A DNA stretch of 64,000 nucleotides from contig NZ_JAQTLS010000005.1 in assembly GCF_028714775.1 (NCBI RefSeq), positions 161,573-225,572 on the forward strand, read 5' to 3'. This stretch comes from Thiothrix sp. (GTDB lineage Bacteria > Pseudomonadota > Gammaproteobacteria > Thiotrichales > Thiotrichaceae). Shown here piece after piece: positions 1 through 8,886 of this stretch. The notes beneath the pieces were generated by a model. It worked only from the letters and a program-made list of their open reading frames with translations, ran no database searches and was not told the origin of the DNA. Both the position numbers and the translations under genes were made by a program. Position 1 is the stretch's first letter, and each line of letters starts with the position of its first letter.

Positions 1-2543
1 GGGTCGGCGGCGTCAACCGCGAAGTGCGCATTGAACTTAACCCCGCGCTGATGGCGGGCATGGGTGTAACTTCCGCTGACGTTTCCAGCCGCTTAGGGCA
101 AATGCAGCAAGACGCCCCCGGCGGACGCGGTGACGTAGGCGGCAGCACACAATCGGTACGCACCTTAGGGCGGGTTAAAACCGCAGCGGAACTGGCTGCG
201 ATTGAAATCCCCCTCGCCAACGGGCGGCATGTACGGCTCGACCAAATTGCCAGCATCCAAGACAGCATTGCTGAACGTTCCACCCACGCGCTGTTGGACG
301 GCAAGGAAGTGGTCGGTTTCCAGATCACCCGTACCCGTGGCGCAAGCGAAATTGCGGTAGTGGATGGCGTGCGGGCGACCCTCAAAACCTTTGCCCTTGC
401 CCACCCGCAAGTCAAAATCGAAGAAGCCTACAACGCGGTCGAACGTATTCAAGCCAACTACACTGGTTCCATGCACCTGCTGTACGAAGGCGCAGCACTG
501 GCAATTCTGGTGGTCTTCCTGTTCTTGCGCGACTGGCGGGCAACCTTTGTTTCTGCCGCCGCGTTGCCACTGGCGATCATCCCCACTTTCATGGCGATGC
601 AATATTTCGGCTTTTCACTCAATATCCTCACCTTACTGGCACTCGCCTTGGTCGTCGGGGTGCTGGTGGACGATGCCATCGTCGAAGTGGAAAATATCGA
701 ACGCCACCTGCGCATGGGTAAAACGCCCTATCAAGCAGCGATGGAAGCGGCGGATGAAATCGGCCTCGCGGTCATTGCCACCACTTTCACACTGGTCGCG
801 GTATTCCTGCCCACCGCATTCATGGGCGGCGTACCGGGTAAATTCTTTGAATCCTTCGGCATCACGGCGGCAGTATCTGTGGTGTTCTCACTGATGGTAG
901 CGCGGTTGCTCACCCCGATGATGGCTGCGTACATGCTCAAGCCACACCCAGAAAAGGCAACGCAAGACGGCTGGATCATGCTGACCTACCTCAAAGCCGT
1001 CAATTGGTGCTTGAAATACCGCGCCATCACGCTAGCAATCGCCATTGCCCTGTTCATTGGCTCGGTAATGCTGGCGAAATTGCTGCCGAAAGGTTTCGTC
1101 CCGCCCGCTGACACCGCGTTGACTTCGGTCGCTTTGGAATTGCAACCGGGCAGCACGCTGGAAGAATCCCTTGCCACCGCTGAAAAAGCCCGCCAATTGC
1201 TCGCGCCAATGGGTGATGTAAAAAGGGTCTTCACACTGGCGGGCGGCAGTAGCGGCGTCAGCTCCGGCCCGATGCAGGAAAGTAGCGCGGCGGATGTACG
1301 CAAAGCCACCCTGACCCTGCAACTCACCACCCGCGAAGAACGTTCGCGCAAGCAAACGGAAGTGGAAAACGAAATCCGCACGCGCCTCAAACCGTTGCCG
1401 GGAGTGCGCTTCACGGTTGGTTCCGGCGGTGCTGGCGACAAAATGCAAGTAGTGCTGGCAAGCGATGACGGCGAGGTATTGATCGCCGCCGCGCAAGGGG
1501 TAGAACGCGACCTGCGTACCCTGCAAGGCATCGGCAACGTGGTTTCCGGCGCAAGCTTGCAACGCCCTGAAATCCACATCACCCCGGATTTTGCGCGGGC
1601 GGCGGAACTCGGCGTCAGCACCGAAGCCTTGGGTGCGGTAGTACGGGTAGCCACCAGCGGCGACTTTTCCACCCGTTTGCCCAAGCTCAACTTACCGCAA
1701 CGGCAAATCCCAATCCGGGTGCAACTTGACCTGTCGGTACGCGAAAATCTGGATACCATCCGCCAACTGCGCATTCCGGGGCGTAATGGTTCCGTGCCGC
1801 TTTCCGCTGTAGCCGATGTGCAATTGGGCAGTGGCCCAGCGCAAATTGCCCGTTTCGACCGGATGCGTAATGTCAGCATTGATGTGGAGCTGAACGGCCT
1901 GCCTGTCGGGCAAGTCATCGCACAGGCGGATAAATTGCCGTCGCTGCAAACACTGCCACCCGGTGTTTACCGGCAATCATCCGGCGATGCCGAACGCATG
2001 GCTGAACTGTTTGGCGGCTTCGGCGGAGCCATGCTGATCGGTGTGTTGCTGATTTACATTGTGCTGGTGCTGTTGTTCCACGACTTCTTGCAGCCGATCA
2101 CGATTTTGACCGCGTTGCCGCTGTCGGTGGGCGGGGCATTCCTCGCGCTGCTGGTGACGGGGATGAGTTTTTCGATGCCTGCGGTCATTGGCTTGCTGAT
2201 GCTGATGGGGATTGTGACCAAAAACTCGATCCTGCTGGTCGATTACGCGGTGATGGCGCGGGAACGTGACCAGTCCGGTCGCATCCCGGCGCTGATTGAC
2301 GCTTGCCACAAACGGGCGCGACCGATTGTCATGACCACAATTGCGATGGGCGCGGGGATGATGCCGACCGCGTTAGGGCTGGCGGCTGACCCCAGTTTCC
2401 GCCAACCGATGGCGATTGTGGTGATCGGCGGGTTGATTGCTTCGACGTTCTTGAGCTTGCTGGTGGTTCCGGCGGTGTTTACGTTTATTGATGATATTTT
2501 GGTGATTTTCAGGAAAGTGCGCGGGAAGTTACATCATGCTTAA
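1..2543 (+). CDS. RND efflux pump inner-membrane subunit (5' partial)
   Basis: Proton-driven RND permease of the AcrB/MdtBC type, cut by the window start. The reading frame is open from base 3, so the GTG at 24 given by the track is not a real start. About 846 C-terminal residues remain of roughly 1020. The paired aspartates of the proton relay are present in TM4 (GVLVDDAIVEVENIERHL) and the TM10 lysine in GLLMLMGIVTKNSILLVDY. It is closely similar along its length to the RND protein at 5102-8170, so the two are paralogues. They may form a mixed trimer as MdtB/MdtC do, but that is inference. The adaptor protein would lie upstream, outside the window. Substrate unknown. Confidence 0.93.
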   Translation, partial: VGGVNREVRIELNPALMAGMGVTSADVSSRLGQMQQDAPGGRGDVGGSTQSVRTLGRVKTAAELAAIEIPLANGRHVRLDQIASIQDSIAERSTHALLDGKEVVGFQITRTRGASEIAVVDGVRATLKTFALAHPQVKIEEAYNAVERIQANYTGSMHLLYEGAALAILVVFLFLRDWRATFVSAAALPLAIIPTFMAMQYFGFSLNILTLLALALVVGVLVDDAIVEVENIERHLRMGKTPYQAAMEAADEIGLAVIATTFTLVAVFLPTAFMGGVPGKFFESFGITAAVSVVFSLMVARLLTPMMAAYMLKPHPEKATQDGWIMLTYLKAVNWCLKYRAITLAIAIALFIGSVMLAKLLPKGFVPPADTALTSVALELQPGSTLEESLATAEKARQLLAPMGDVKRVFTLAGGSSGVSSGPMQESSAADVRKATLTLQLTTREERSRKQTEVENEIRTRLKPLPGVRFTVGSGGAGDKMQVVLASDDGEVLIAAAQGVERDLRTLQGIGNVVSGASLQRPEIHITPDFARAAELGVSTEALGAVVRVATSGDFSTRLPKLNLPQRQIPIRVQLDLSVRENLDTIRQLRIPGRNGSVPLSAVADVQLGSGPAQIARFDRMRNVSIDVELNGLPVGQVIAQADKLPSLQTLPPGVYRQSSGDAERMAELFGGFGGAMLIGVLLIYIVLVLLFHDFLQPITILTALPLSVGGAFLALLVTGMSFSMPAVIGLLMLMGIVTKNSILLVDYAVMARERDQSGRIPALIDACHKRARPIVMTTIAMGAGMMPTALGLAADPSFRQPMAIVVIGGLIASTFLSLLVVPAVFTFIDDILVIFRKVRGKLHHA

Positions 2544-2591
2544 AAAGCGCTCCATCCTAATGTACAGAAAAAAGACTGAGAAGAAACCTGA

Positions 2592-4460
2592 TCACTTTTT
2601 AGTTGGACGCAACACTGGAATACGAACGTTTGGCTGTGTTTCATTTATGGATGCAGAATTATCAAGTTGAGTAATGCCAGAAAAAAGTATTTCATCATAG
2701 ATTTGCTGCGTTGCTACTAAGCGACTTTCGTTATCAAGTTTTTTCAGAATGTTGAGAGCGCTTTTCAATAAATTCTTACGGTTACCTTCTTGAACTTGAG
2801 CAAGTCTATAGTATGACCATGCCAAATCAACCTGCCATTGCACCACCTCAGGATCAAGTTCTGCCAGCTTTTTACTGATTGCCAATGAATCCTGATACGA
2901 CTTCAGCACGGCGGGCGCATCGCCATTCGCTCTGTAAATGCCACCTAGATTGTGGTATTTCACCGATAGGGCGCGTTGCCAATCCGTCTGCTTAGGGTTG
3001 AGGTCTACCAGCCTTTTTATGATCGACAGCGAGTCCTGATACGACTTCAGCGCGGCGGGCGTGTCGCCGTTCGCTTGATACATATCTCCGAGTCTCTCAT
3101 AACTCACCGACAGGGCGTATTGCCAATCCGCCCGCTTAGGGTTGAGGTCTACCAGCCTTTTTATGACCGACAGCGAGTCCTGATACGACTTCAGCGCGGC
3201 GGGCGTGTCGCCGTTCGCTTGATACATATCTCCGAGTCTCTCATAACTCACCGACAGGGCGTATTGCCAATCCGCCCGCTTAGGGTCGAGAATTACCAGC
3301 TTTTTCCTGACCGACAGCGAGTCCTGATACGACTTCAGCGCGGCGGGTGTGTCGCCGTTCGCTTGATACATATCTCCGAGTCTCTCATAACTCACCGACA
3401 GGTCGTGTTGCCAATCCGCCCGCTTAGGGTCGAGAATTACCAGCTTTTTTCTGATCGACAGCGAGTATTGGTAAGACTTTAAAGCAGCGGCTTTATCACC
3501 GTTAACTACTTGCAGATCACCAATAGCTTGGTAACTCACCGATAGATCGTGTTGCCAATCTGCCTGCTTCGGGTCTAGGTCTACGAGCTTTTGGGCTATC
3601 GACAGCGAGTTCTGATACGACTTCATCGCGGCAAGCGCGGCGCCGTTTGCTTTGTACAGGCTGCCTACCTTGTTGTAGCTCACCGACAGATTGTGCTGTC
3701 GCGCGGCATCCTCTGGAAATTTCACTGTGCGTTTTTTATCAAATTCTAAGACTACAAGGTATTTTTCCATTGCTTTCGCAGTATCACCCAATTTTTCAAG
3801 AGCAGTTCCTTCATCAGCCAAGGCCATATACAACCAATCTTCATCTTCTGGTCTAAGATTTTTTTGTAGACCCTGAGCGGCTTCCAATGCCAAATTGTTA
3901 TTCCCAACCTTTTGGGCAATGTCGTAAACATTTTTCCATGCTATCAGGTTATCTGGCTGGAGTTGGGTGACTTCGCGGTAGCGGGCGAGAGCCTTGTCGT
4001 GGTCAAGGCGTAGTTCGGCGACTTCGGCGAGATCAAGGGCGCGTTGGGCGAGGTGCTGTTTGGAGAATTGCAGGTCTTTGTCGTAAGCCTGTTGCAGCAG
4101 GGTTTCAGCTTGTTCGAGGTTACCAGTGTCGAGTTCTTTGCGGGCTTGTTGGGCGAGTTCGTCGGTTTTGGCATATTCACCCAGTTTTTGCTGCAAGTCG
4201 GCGTATTTGCGTTTGAGTTCTTCCAACTGGGCGTTGAGTTGGTCTGCCGGAGTGCCTTGCGCTTTTAATGCCTGCGCCAGTTTTTCCACCAACTCAGGTG
4301 GCATATTGATCGTGGCATTCTGGATGTTGGTTTGCTGGACGCTAACATTTCCCCCCGCCACCACATTCGGCGAATAATCACCCTTGCTGCTTTGGCTGAC
4401 TTCCTGCTTGTCGCCACAGGCTGCGAGCAACAACACACTGGCAAATAACAAACGGCGCAT
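2592..4460 (-). CDS. TPR-repeat lipoprotein
   Basis: Predicted lipoprotein of 622 residues. The ATG at 4460 is preferred over the track start at 4487 because it follows a GAGG ribosome-binding site and begins a signal peptide with a lipobox (LLLAACG). After a short Gly/Asn-rich segment and a coiled-coil-like region (about 60-110) come TPR repeats, then an array of 48-residue units with the recurring core SVSYERLGDMYQANGDTPAA. Four central units are nearly identical even at DNA level. TPR arrays bind protein partners; none can be named. It follows the 117-residue membrane protein on the same strand, probably as one operon, and sits between two RND paralogues that point the other way. Confidence 0.85.
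   Translation of the reverse strand: MRRLLFASVLLLAACGDKQEVSQSSKGDYSPNVVAGGNVSVQQTNIQNATINMPPELVEKLAQALKAQGTPADQLNAQLEELKRKYADLQQKLGEYAKTDELAQQARKELDTGNLEQAETLLQQAYDKDLQFSKQHLAQRALDLAEVAELRLDHDKALARYREVTQLQPDNLIAWKNVYDIAQKVGNNNLALEAAQGLQKNLRPEDEDWLYMALADEGTALEKLGDTAKAMEKYLVVLEFDKKRTVKFPEDAARQHNLSVSYNKVGSLYKANGAALAAMKSYQNSLSIAQKLVDLDPKQADWQHDLSVSYQAIGDLQVVNGDKAAALKSYQYSLSIRKKLVILDPKRADWQHDLSVSYERLGDMYQANGDTPAALKSYQDSLSVRKKLVILDPKRADWQYALSVSYERLGDMYQANGDTPAALKSYQDSLSVIKRLVDLNPKRADWQYALSVSYERLGDMYQANGDTPAALKSYQDSLSIIKRLVDLNPKQTDWQRALSVKYHNLGGIYRANGDAPAVLKSYQDSLAISKKLAELDPEVVQWQVDLAWSYYRLAQVQEGNRKNLLKSALNILKKLDNESRLVATQQIYDEILFSGITQLDNSASINETQPNVRIPVLRPTKK
2979..3554 (-). repeat. Four 144-bp tandem repeats inside the TPR gene
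   Basis: Units begin at 2979, 3123, 3267 and 3411, exactly 144 bp apart, each coding for one 48-residue TPR-like unit. Neighbouring copies differ at only a few bases, pointing to recent duplication or gene conversion. Units farther out in the gene are much more diverged. Confidence 0.92.
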
Positions 4461-4484
4461 AACGAACCTCAGGCACGCATCCTT

Positions 4485-4536
4485 CACCTCCCCTGATAAG
4501 GGGAGGCCGGGAGGGGTTTCTTTCGAAAAAGGGGTT
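4485..4536. repeat. Dispersed palindromic repeat, copy 1
   Basis: Core CCTCCCCTGATAAGGGGAGG followed by CCGGGAGGGGTTTCTTTCG. It fills the gap between the TPR gene and the upstream membrane-protein gene. Two more copies of the same element, in inverted orientation to each other, lie inside the uracil-DNA glycosylase gene near 21.6 kb. Confidence 0.85.
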
Positions 4537-4888
4537 ACTTGGCGAAGTCCACCGTATTCGGGCTTTGCGTCCCGCTACTTTTCTGCCCGACATCAGCACC
4601 AGCCGGGACATTACCCGCCTTATTGCCGCTCTGCAAGCCCGCACTTTCCTGTTGCACCGTTGTTTGCGGCAAATGCTGCACCACACTCGACACAAAACCC
4701 AGCACAATAATCAGCACCGCCACTGCAAAGGTATACAGCAAGCCCTTATCCATCACCCGCCCGGTATCCTTGGCGGTGAGCTTATCGGTATTGAATGTTT
4801 TCAGCAAAGTCGCCAGCACCAGCAGCACAAAACCGAACAACACCAGCGGGTGTTTCAGATGTTCAATCCACGGGGTAGGGTTTTCCAT
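4535..4888 (-). CDS. Small two-TM membrane protein, unknown function
   Basis: 117 residues with two hydrophobic segments (about 15-29 and 50-69) joined by a short polar loop, then a Gln/Ser/Gly-rich hydrophilic tail. I do not recognise a family. The gene lies upstream of the TPR lipoprotein gene on the same strand, about 75 bp away, with a palindromic repeat between them, so the two are probably co-transcribed. The tail may interact with the lipoprotein, but nothing in the sequence shows this. It is divergent from the RND gene at 5102. Confidence 0.65.
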   Translation of the reverse strand: MENPTPWIEHLKHPLVLFGFVLLVLATLLKTFNTDKLTAKDTGRVMDKGLLYTFAVAVLIIVLGFVSSVVQHLPQTTVQQESAGLQSGNKAGNVPAGADVGQKSSGTQSPNTVDFAK

Positions 4889-5037
4889 CGCAAGCCTCCA
4901 ATAGGAAATAACACAAACGCTTGAAAGTTTAACAGATCATCAATGCGGATGGATTCCCCCCTTGCCGGATTGCCCACAAATAAACCGCAACAAAATAAGC
5001 ACCCCGACTAAACCAACCCTGCTTTTCTGGGTCAAAC

Positions 5038-5094
5038 TGGACAACTGACCCTTGGTCATCTAAGCTCCCTGCAAAACAACTGACTGGCAGTCAT
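5038..5094 (+). promoter_or_regulatory. Promoter and two operators for the RND gene (TetR-type sites)
   Basis: Two copies of an interrupted palindrome with core TGAC-N5-GTCA: AACTGACCCTTGGTCAT (5043-5059) and AACTGACTGGCAGTCAT (5078-5094). A -35-like TGGACA (5038-5043) lies 17 bp from a weak -10 TAAGCT (5061-5066), so site 1 covers the promoter spacer and site 2 lies just after the expected start. The same layout recurs before tetR at 13804. Confidence 0.75.
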
Positions 5095-5101
5095 TACCCT
5101 C

Positions 5102-8100
5102 ATGAACGTATCCGCGTGGTCAATCCGCAACCCGGTTCCGGCTATCCTGCTGTTCGCATTGCTGACTTTTATCGGCATTGGCGGCTTTAAAGCGCTCGGC
5201 ATCCAACAATTCCCCGAAGTGGAACTGCCCATCGTCACCGTGAGCATCGGTTTGGAAGGCGCATCGCCCGCACAACTGGAAACCGAAATTGCCCGCAAGG
5301 TCGAAAACGCCGTTGCCAGCTTGAGCGGCGTCAAACACATTTACGCCAACCTGACCGATGGCGCTGCGTTGATCAGCGTGGAATTCACCATCGACAAGGA
5401 CAGCGAAGTCGCGCAAAACGAAGTGCGTAATGCCGTCGACAGCATCCGCGCCAGCCTCCCCGCTGCCATGACCGACCCTGTGGTATCCAAACTCAGCACG
5501 GCGGGTAGCCCGATCCTGACCGTCACCGTGACGTCCGACAAATTGGATGAGCAAGGCTTGTCGTGGTTTGTCGACAACGAGGTTTCCAAAGAACTGCTTG
5601 CCACCAAAGGCGTAGGGCTAGTCTCGCGGGTCGGCGGGGTCAACCGCGAAGTGCAGGTCAACCTTGACCCGGCACTAATGGGCGGGCTTGGTGTGACCAG
5701 CAGTGACATTTCCACCCAGTTGGGGCGTGTGCAGCAAGATGCTTCCGGCGGGCGCGGTGATGTCGGCGGTGGTGTGCAATCCATCCGCACCCTCGCTGCT
5801 GTGCAAACTGCGGCGGATATTGCTGCATTGGATATTCCCCTGCCCGACGGCAGGCAAGTGCGCCTCGACCAGATTGCCCACATCAGCGACACCGCAGCGG
5901 AACGCGCCAGCTACGCCTTGCTGGATGGCAAACCCGTGATCGGCTTCCAAATCACCCGCACCAAGGGAGCCAGCGAAGTCAGCGTCGCAGCAGCAGCCCG
6001 CGCCACCATTGAAAAACTGCAAGCCACTTACCCGCAAGTACATTTCGAGGAAGCCTTCGACACCGTAGAGCCGATCCAAGAAAACTACGACGGCTCCATG
6101 ATGTTGCTGTACGAAGGTGCGGCACTGGCAATTCTGGTGGTGCTGATTTTCCTGCGTGACTGGCGGGCAACGCTGGTATCAGCGGCGGCTTTGCCACTGG
6201 CAATCATCCCCACCTTTGCGGTCATGCACTACTTTGGCTATTCGCTCAACCTGTTGACCTTACTGGCAATGGCGCTGGTAGTCGGGGTGCTAGTCGATGA
6301 CGCGATTGTGGAAGTGGAAAACATCGAGCGCCATTTACGCATGGGCAAAACACCCTACCAAGCGGCGATGGAAGCGGCGGACGAAATCGGCCTTGCGGTC
6401 ATTGCCACCACCTTTACCCTGATAGCGGTATTCTTGCCCACGGCGTTTATGGGCGGCATTCCGGGGAAGTTCTTCGAGCCGTTTGGGATTACGGCGGCGG
6501 TGGCAATTTTCTTCTCGCTGGTGGTAGCGCGGTTACTCACGCCGATGATGGCGGCTTACATCATGAAAGCGCACCCGCAGACGGATAGCCGAGACGGGCG
6601 GGTTATGAGCCATTACCTGCGGTTGGCCCGCTGGTGTTTGCGTCACCGCCTCATCACGGTTGCCGCTGCCATTACGCTGTTCGTGGCGTCGCTGGCGATT
6701 ATTCCGTTGTTACCCACGGGCTTTATCCCGGCGGGCGACACCATGCAAACCGCCGCCAAGCTGGAATTGCAACCGGGCAGTACCCTTGATGAAACCCGCG
6801 CCTCCGCCGAACAGGCACGCCAGTTGCTCGCGGACATCCCCGAAATTACCCGCGTATTCACGATGGTCGGCGCATTCAGCGGTGATGGCGGGCCGTTTGC
6901 GATGGGGGCAAGTGCTGACGTGCGCAAGGCGACACTCAATATCTTGCTGAAAAAACGCCACGAACGTAACCGCACCCAAAGCGAAGTCGAAATCGAGATA
7001 CGCCAGCGCCTGCAAGCCTTGCCAGGAGCGCGGGTTACGGTCGGTTTGGGTGGCGAAAAAATGCAAATCGTACTGGCAAGCGACGACAATAAAGCCCTGC
7101 AAATCGCTGCCACCGCCGTCACCCGCGACTTGCGCACCCTCAAAGGACTTGGCAATATTTCTTCCAGCGCCAGCCTGCAACGCCCGGAAATCCAGATCAT
7201 CCCCGACTACGGGCGGGCGGCGAATGCGGGGGTAACAGCGCAATCCTTATCCAGCACCATCCAGATGGCAACCAACGGCGACTTTGCCGCGCAATTACCC
7301 AAACTAAACCTGCCGCAACGCCAAGTGCCGATCCGGGTGCGTTTGGACAAAGCCTTCCGTAAGGATTTAGCGCAAATCCGCCAAATGAAAATTCCCGGCA
7401 GCCACGGCATGGTCAACCTCACCAATGTCGCCGAAGTGCGCATGGGCAGCGGCCCGGCACAAGTTGACCGTTTCGACCGCAAGCAAAACGTCACGCTGGA
7501 CGTGGAACTCAACGGGCGCAGCTTGGGCGAAGTGATTGCGGAAGCGGATAAACTGCCCGCCCTGCAAACCCTGCCTGCCGGGGTCAAGCGCCAGAATATT
7601 GGCGACGCGGAAACGATGGCGGAACTGTTTGGCAGTTTCGGCACGGCGATGCTGATCGGCGTCCTGTGCATTTACATCGTGCTGGTGTTGCTGCTGCACG
7701 ATTTCCTGCAACCCATCACGATTCTGGCGGCGTTGCCGCTGTCGCTGGGCGGCGCGTTGATGGCCTTGCTTGTCACCCACAACAGCATTTCCATGCCCTC
7801 GGTCATCGGCTTGCTGATGCTGATGGGGATCGTGACCAAAAACTCGATCTTGCTGGTCGATTACGCCATGCTCGGGCTACATGAACATGGACTGCAACGC
7901 TTCGATGCGCTGATTGACGCTTGCCACAAACGGGCACGACCAATTGTCATGACCTCAATTGCGATGGGCGCGGGGATGTTACCGACTGCGCTGGGGTTGG
8001 GTGCTGACCCTAGCTTCCGTGCACCGATGGCGGTGGTGCTGATCGGTGGGCTGGTGGCGTCCACCTTCCTCAGCTTGCTGGTTGTGCCGGTGGTGTTTAC

Positions 8101-8170
8101 GTTGGTGGATGATTTGGTGGTGGGGATTAAGAAGTTGTTTGGTAATACCCGACCTGCGGCTCGGCAATAG
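5102..8170 (+). CDS. RND efflux pump inner-membrane subunit
   Basis: Complete RND permease of 1022 residues, the usual family length, for export of an unknown substrate using proton motive force through an adaptor and outer-membrane channel. It starts with the typical cytoplasmic helix and TM1 (SIRNPVPAILLFALLTF). The TM4 aspartate pair (GVLVDDAIVEVENIERHL) and TM10 lysine (GIVTKNSILLVDYAML) are present. It is a paralogue of the partial RND gene at the window start. No strong ribosome-binding site precedes the ATG; a probable TetR operator ends 7 bp before it, so repression by the TetR encoded at 13804 is likely. No adaptor gene is adjacent; it may share one with its paralogue or use the 14442 lipoprotein. 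Confidence 0.95.
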   Translation: MNVSAWSIRNPVPAILLFALLTFIGIGGFKALGIQQFPEVELPIVTVSIGLEGASPAQLETEIARKVENAVASLSGVKHIYANLTDGAALISVEFTIDKDSEVAQNEVRNAVDSIRASLPAAMTDPVVSKLSTAGSPILTVTVTSDKLDEQGLSWFVDNEVSKELLATKGVGLVSRVGGVNREVQVNLDPALMGGLGVTSSDISTQLGRVQQDASGGRGDVGGGVQSIRTLAAVQTAADIAALDIPLPDGRQVRLDQIAHISDTAAERASYALLDGKPVIGFQITRTKGASEVSVAAAARATIEKLQATYPQVHFEEAFDTVEPIQENYDGSMMLLYEGAALAILVVLIFLRDWRATLVSAAALPLAIIPTFAVMHYFGYSLNLLTLLAMALVVGVLVDDAIVEVENIERHLRMGKTPYQAAMEAADEIGLAVIATTFTLIAVFLPTAFMGGIPGKFFEPFGITAAVAIFFSLVVARLLTPMMAAYIMKAHPQTDSRDGRVMSHYLRLARWCLRHRLITVAAAITLFVASLAIIPLLPTGFIPAGDTMQTAAKLELQPGSTLDETRASAEQARQLLADIPEITRVFTMVGAFSGDGGPFAMGASADVRKATLNILLKKRHERNRTQSEVEIEIRQRLQALPGARVTVGLGGEKMQIVLASDDNKALQIAATAVTRDLRTLKGLGNISSSASLQRPEIQIIPDYGRAANAGVTAQSLSSTIQMATNGDFAAQLPKLNLPQRQVPIRVRLDKAFRKDLAQIRQMKIPGSHGMVNLTNVAEVRMGSGPAQVDRFDRKQNVTLDVELNGRSLGEVIAEADKLPALQTLPAGVKRQNIGDAETMAELFGSFGTAMLIGVLCIYIVLVLLLHDFLQPITILAALPLSLGGALMALLVTHNSISMPSVIGLLMLMGIVTKNSILLVDYAMLGLHEHGLQRFDALIDACHKRARPIVMTSIAMGAGMLPTALGLGADPSFRAPMAVVLIGGLVASTFLSLLVVPVVFTLVDDLVVGIKKLFGNTRPAARQ

Positions 8171-8348
8171 CCTCCTCCTGCATATCCATATCCGTGCGCC
8201 GTTCCAGTAAGGCTTTTTGTGACAAACCATGGGCGCAACGCAACTCATACAGCGGCATTTCTGCCAGCATGATGTGCAGTTTCGCTTTAGCTTGAGCCTG
8301 TGCGTCAAGCGACATTTTAGCTGTTAACTCGGAAAATTTCTTAGCCAT
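8127..8348 (-). pseudogene. Remnant of a HigA/XRE-type antitoxin gene
   Basis: The first 49 residues or so resemble the small XRE regulators of HigA-like toxin-antitoxin pairs (AEMPLYELRCAHGLSQKAL). The part that should hold the rest of the helix-turn-helix is missing: the sequence jumps from SQKAL to LERRTDM, then runs into unrelated residues overlapping the antiparallel end of the RND gene. I read this as an internal deletion plus loss of the 3' half. No HigB-like toxin gene is next to it. Family assignment is from memory of typical members. Confidence 0.55.
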
Positions 8349-8396
8349 TAAGCAAGCCCTCCTTGCGTCTGAAAATCCGGTGATAAAACGGACTGT

Positions 8397-8444
8397 TGTA
8401 GGAGCTTGCCCTGCAAGCGATCGCCAGCATGGCTGGCTCCTACA
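8397..8444. repeat. REP-like inverted repeat
   Basis: Arms TGTAGGAGC and GCTCCTACA enclose an inner inverted repeat (GCTTGCCCTGCAAGC) and GCCAGCATGGCTGGC, the form of REP elements common in pseudomonads and other gammaproteobacteria. Its right arm contributes the stop codon of the Avd-like gene at 8440. Confidence 0.75.
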
Positions 8445-8766
8445 GGAAAAACAGGCGGGACGTTAGCTTACCGCCATGCTGGTAGCTGTTGAGCGGGATG
8501 GCACGGAAGTCGTAACACAAGCGCCACAGGTGGCGGCAAACTTCAAGGTCACGGTTGGCGAGAAATAGGAAGGTACGCTTGTTGGGCGCATAAGCCGCCG
8601 TCACCAGCGATTCGAGGATAATCAGCAGCCGATTTTCGAGCTTTTCGCCCAAAGTGAAACGTCGGTTACGGGGCAGCTTATCGAGGTGCGGGATCATCCA
8701 TAGCAACAATTCCCGGCAATCCTGAACGGCTCGTGGAACGGACGGGGCAGACTCTTTTTTATTCAT
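8440..8766 (-). CDS. avd: Avd-like four-helix-bundle protein, probably C-terminally truncated
   Basis: 108 residues resembling the bAvd accessory protein of diversity-generating retroelements (PSVPRAVQDCRELLLWMIP, LPRNRRFTLGEKLENRLL, LEVCRHLWRLCYDF). In known systems a basic Avd pentamer binds the retroelement reverse transcriptase and its template RNA. Family members usually carry another helix after the SYxHG region; here the frame ends shortly after SYQHGGKL, inside a REP-like repeat, so the last helix appears lost. It lies downstream of the FGE-ended target gene on the same strand, as expected for a DGR cassette, but no reverse transcriptase gene or template repeat is in the window. Fold assignment fairly sure; activity doubtful. 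Confidence 0.72.
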   Translation of the reverse strand: MNKKESAPSVPRAVQDCRELLLWMIPHLDKLPRNRRFTLGEKLENRLLIILESLVTAAYAPNKRTFLFLANRDLEVCRHLWRLCYDFRAIPLNSYQHGGKLTSRLFFL

Positions 8767-8861
8767 TAGGTTGCCTCAAAAAAAATCGACCGCGCGATGC
8801 GCGGTAACACCAACCCAACCACCACCATTCCCGGCAGCGACCTCAGAAAAGTATAGGCCAT
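8766..8861 (-). CDS. Possible 31-residue ORF between target gene and avd
   Basis: A short frame beginning MAYTFLRSLPGMVVVGLVL, with one hydrophobic stretch, whose TAA stop overlaps the avd start (TAATG). The overlap would allow translational coupling. It has no convincing ribosome-binding site and no recognised family, and it contains the GC-rich hairpin described separately. It may simply be the non-coding 3' flank of the variable region. Confidence 0.2.
   Translation of the reverse strand: MAYTFLRSLPGMVVVGLVLPRIARSIFFEAT
8789..8805. other. GC-rich hairpin downstream of the putative variable region
   Basis: ACCGCGC-GAT-GCGCGGT, a perfect 7-bp stem with a 3-nt loop, lies about 80 bp beyond the stop codon of the FGE-ended gene. 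Some DGRs (for example that of phage BPP-1) need a GC-rich hairpin or cruciform just after the variable region, though usually closer than here. Whether it has this role is inference. Confidence 0.45.
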
Positions 8862-8886
8862 CTCCCCGACGATAAAGGATAAAGGG

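Noticed and set aside
2976-3482. 168-residue plus-strand ORF with regular repeats
   Set aside because: The repeats are the mirror of the 144-bp TPR repeats on the minus strand; no start signal or domain.
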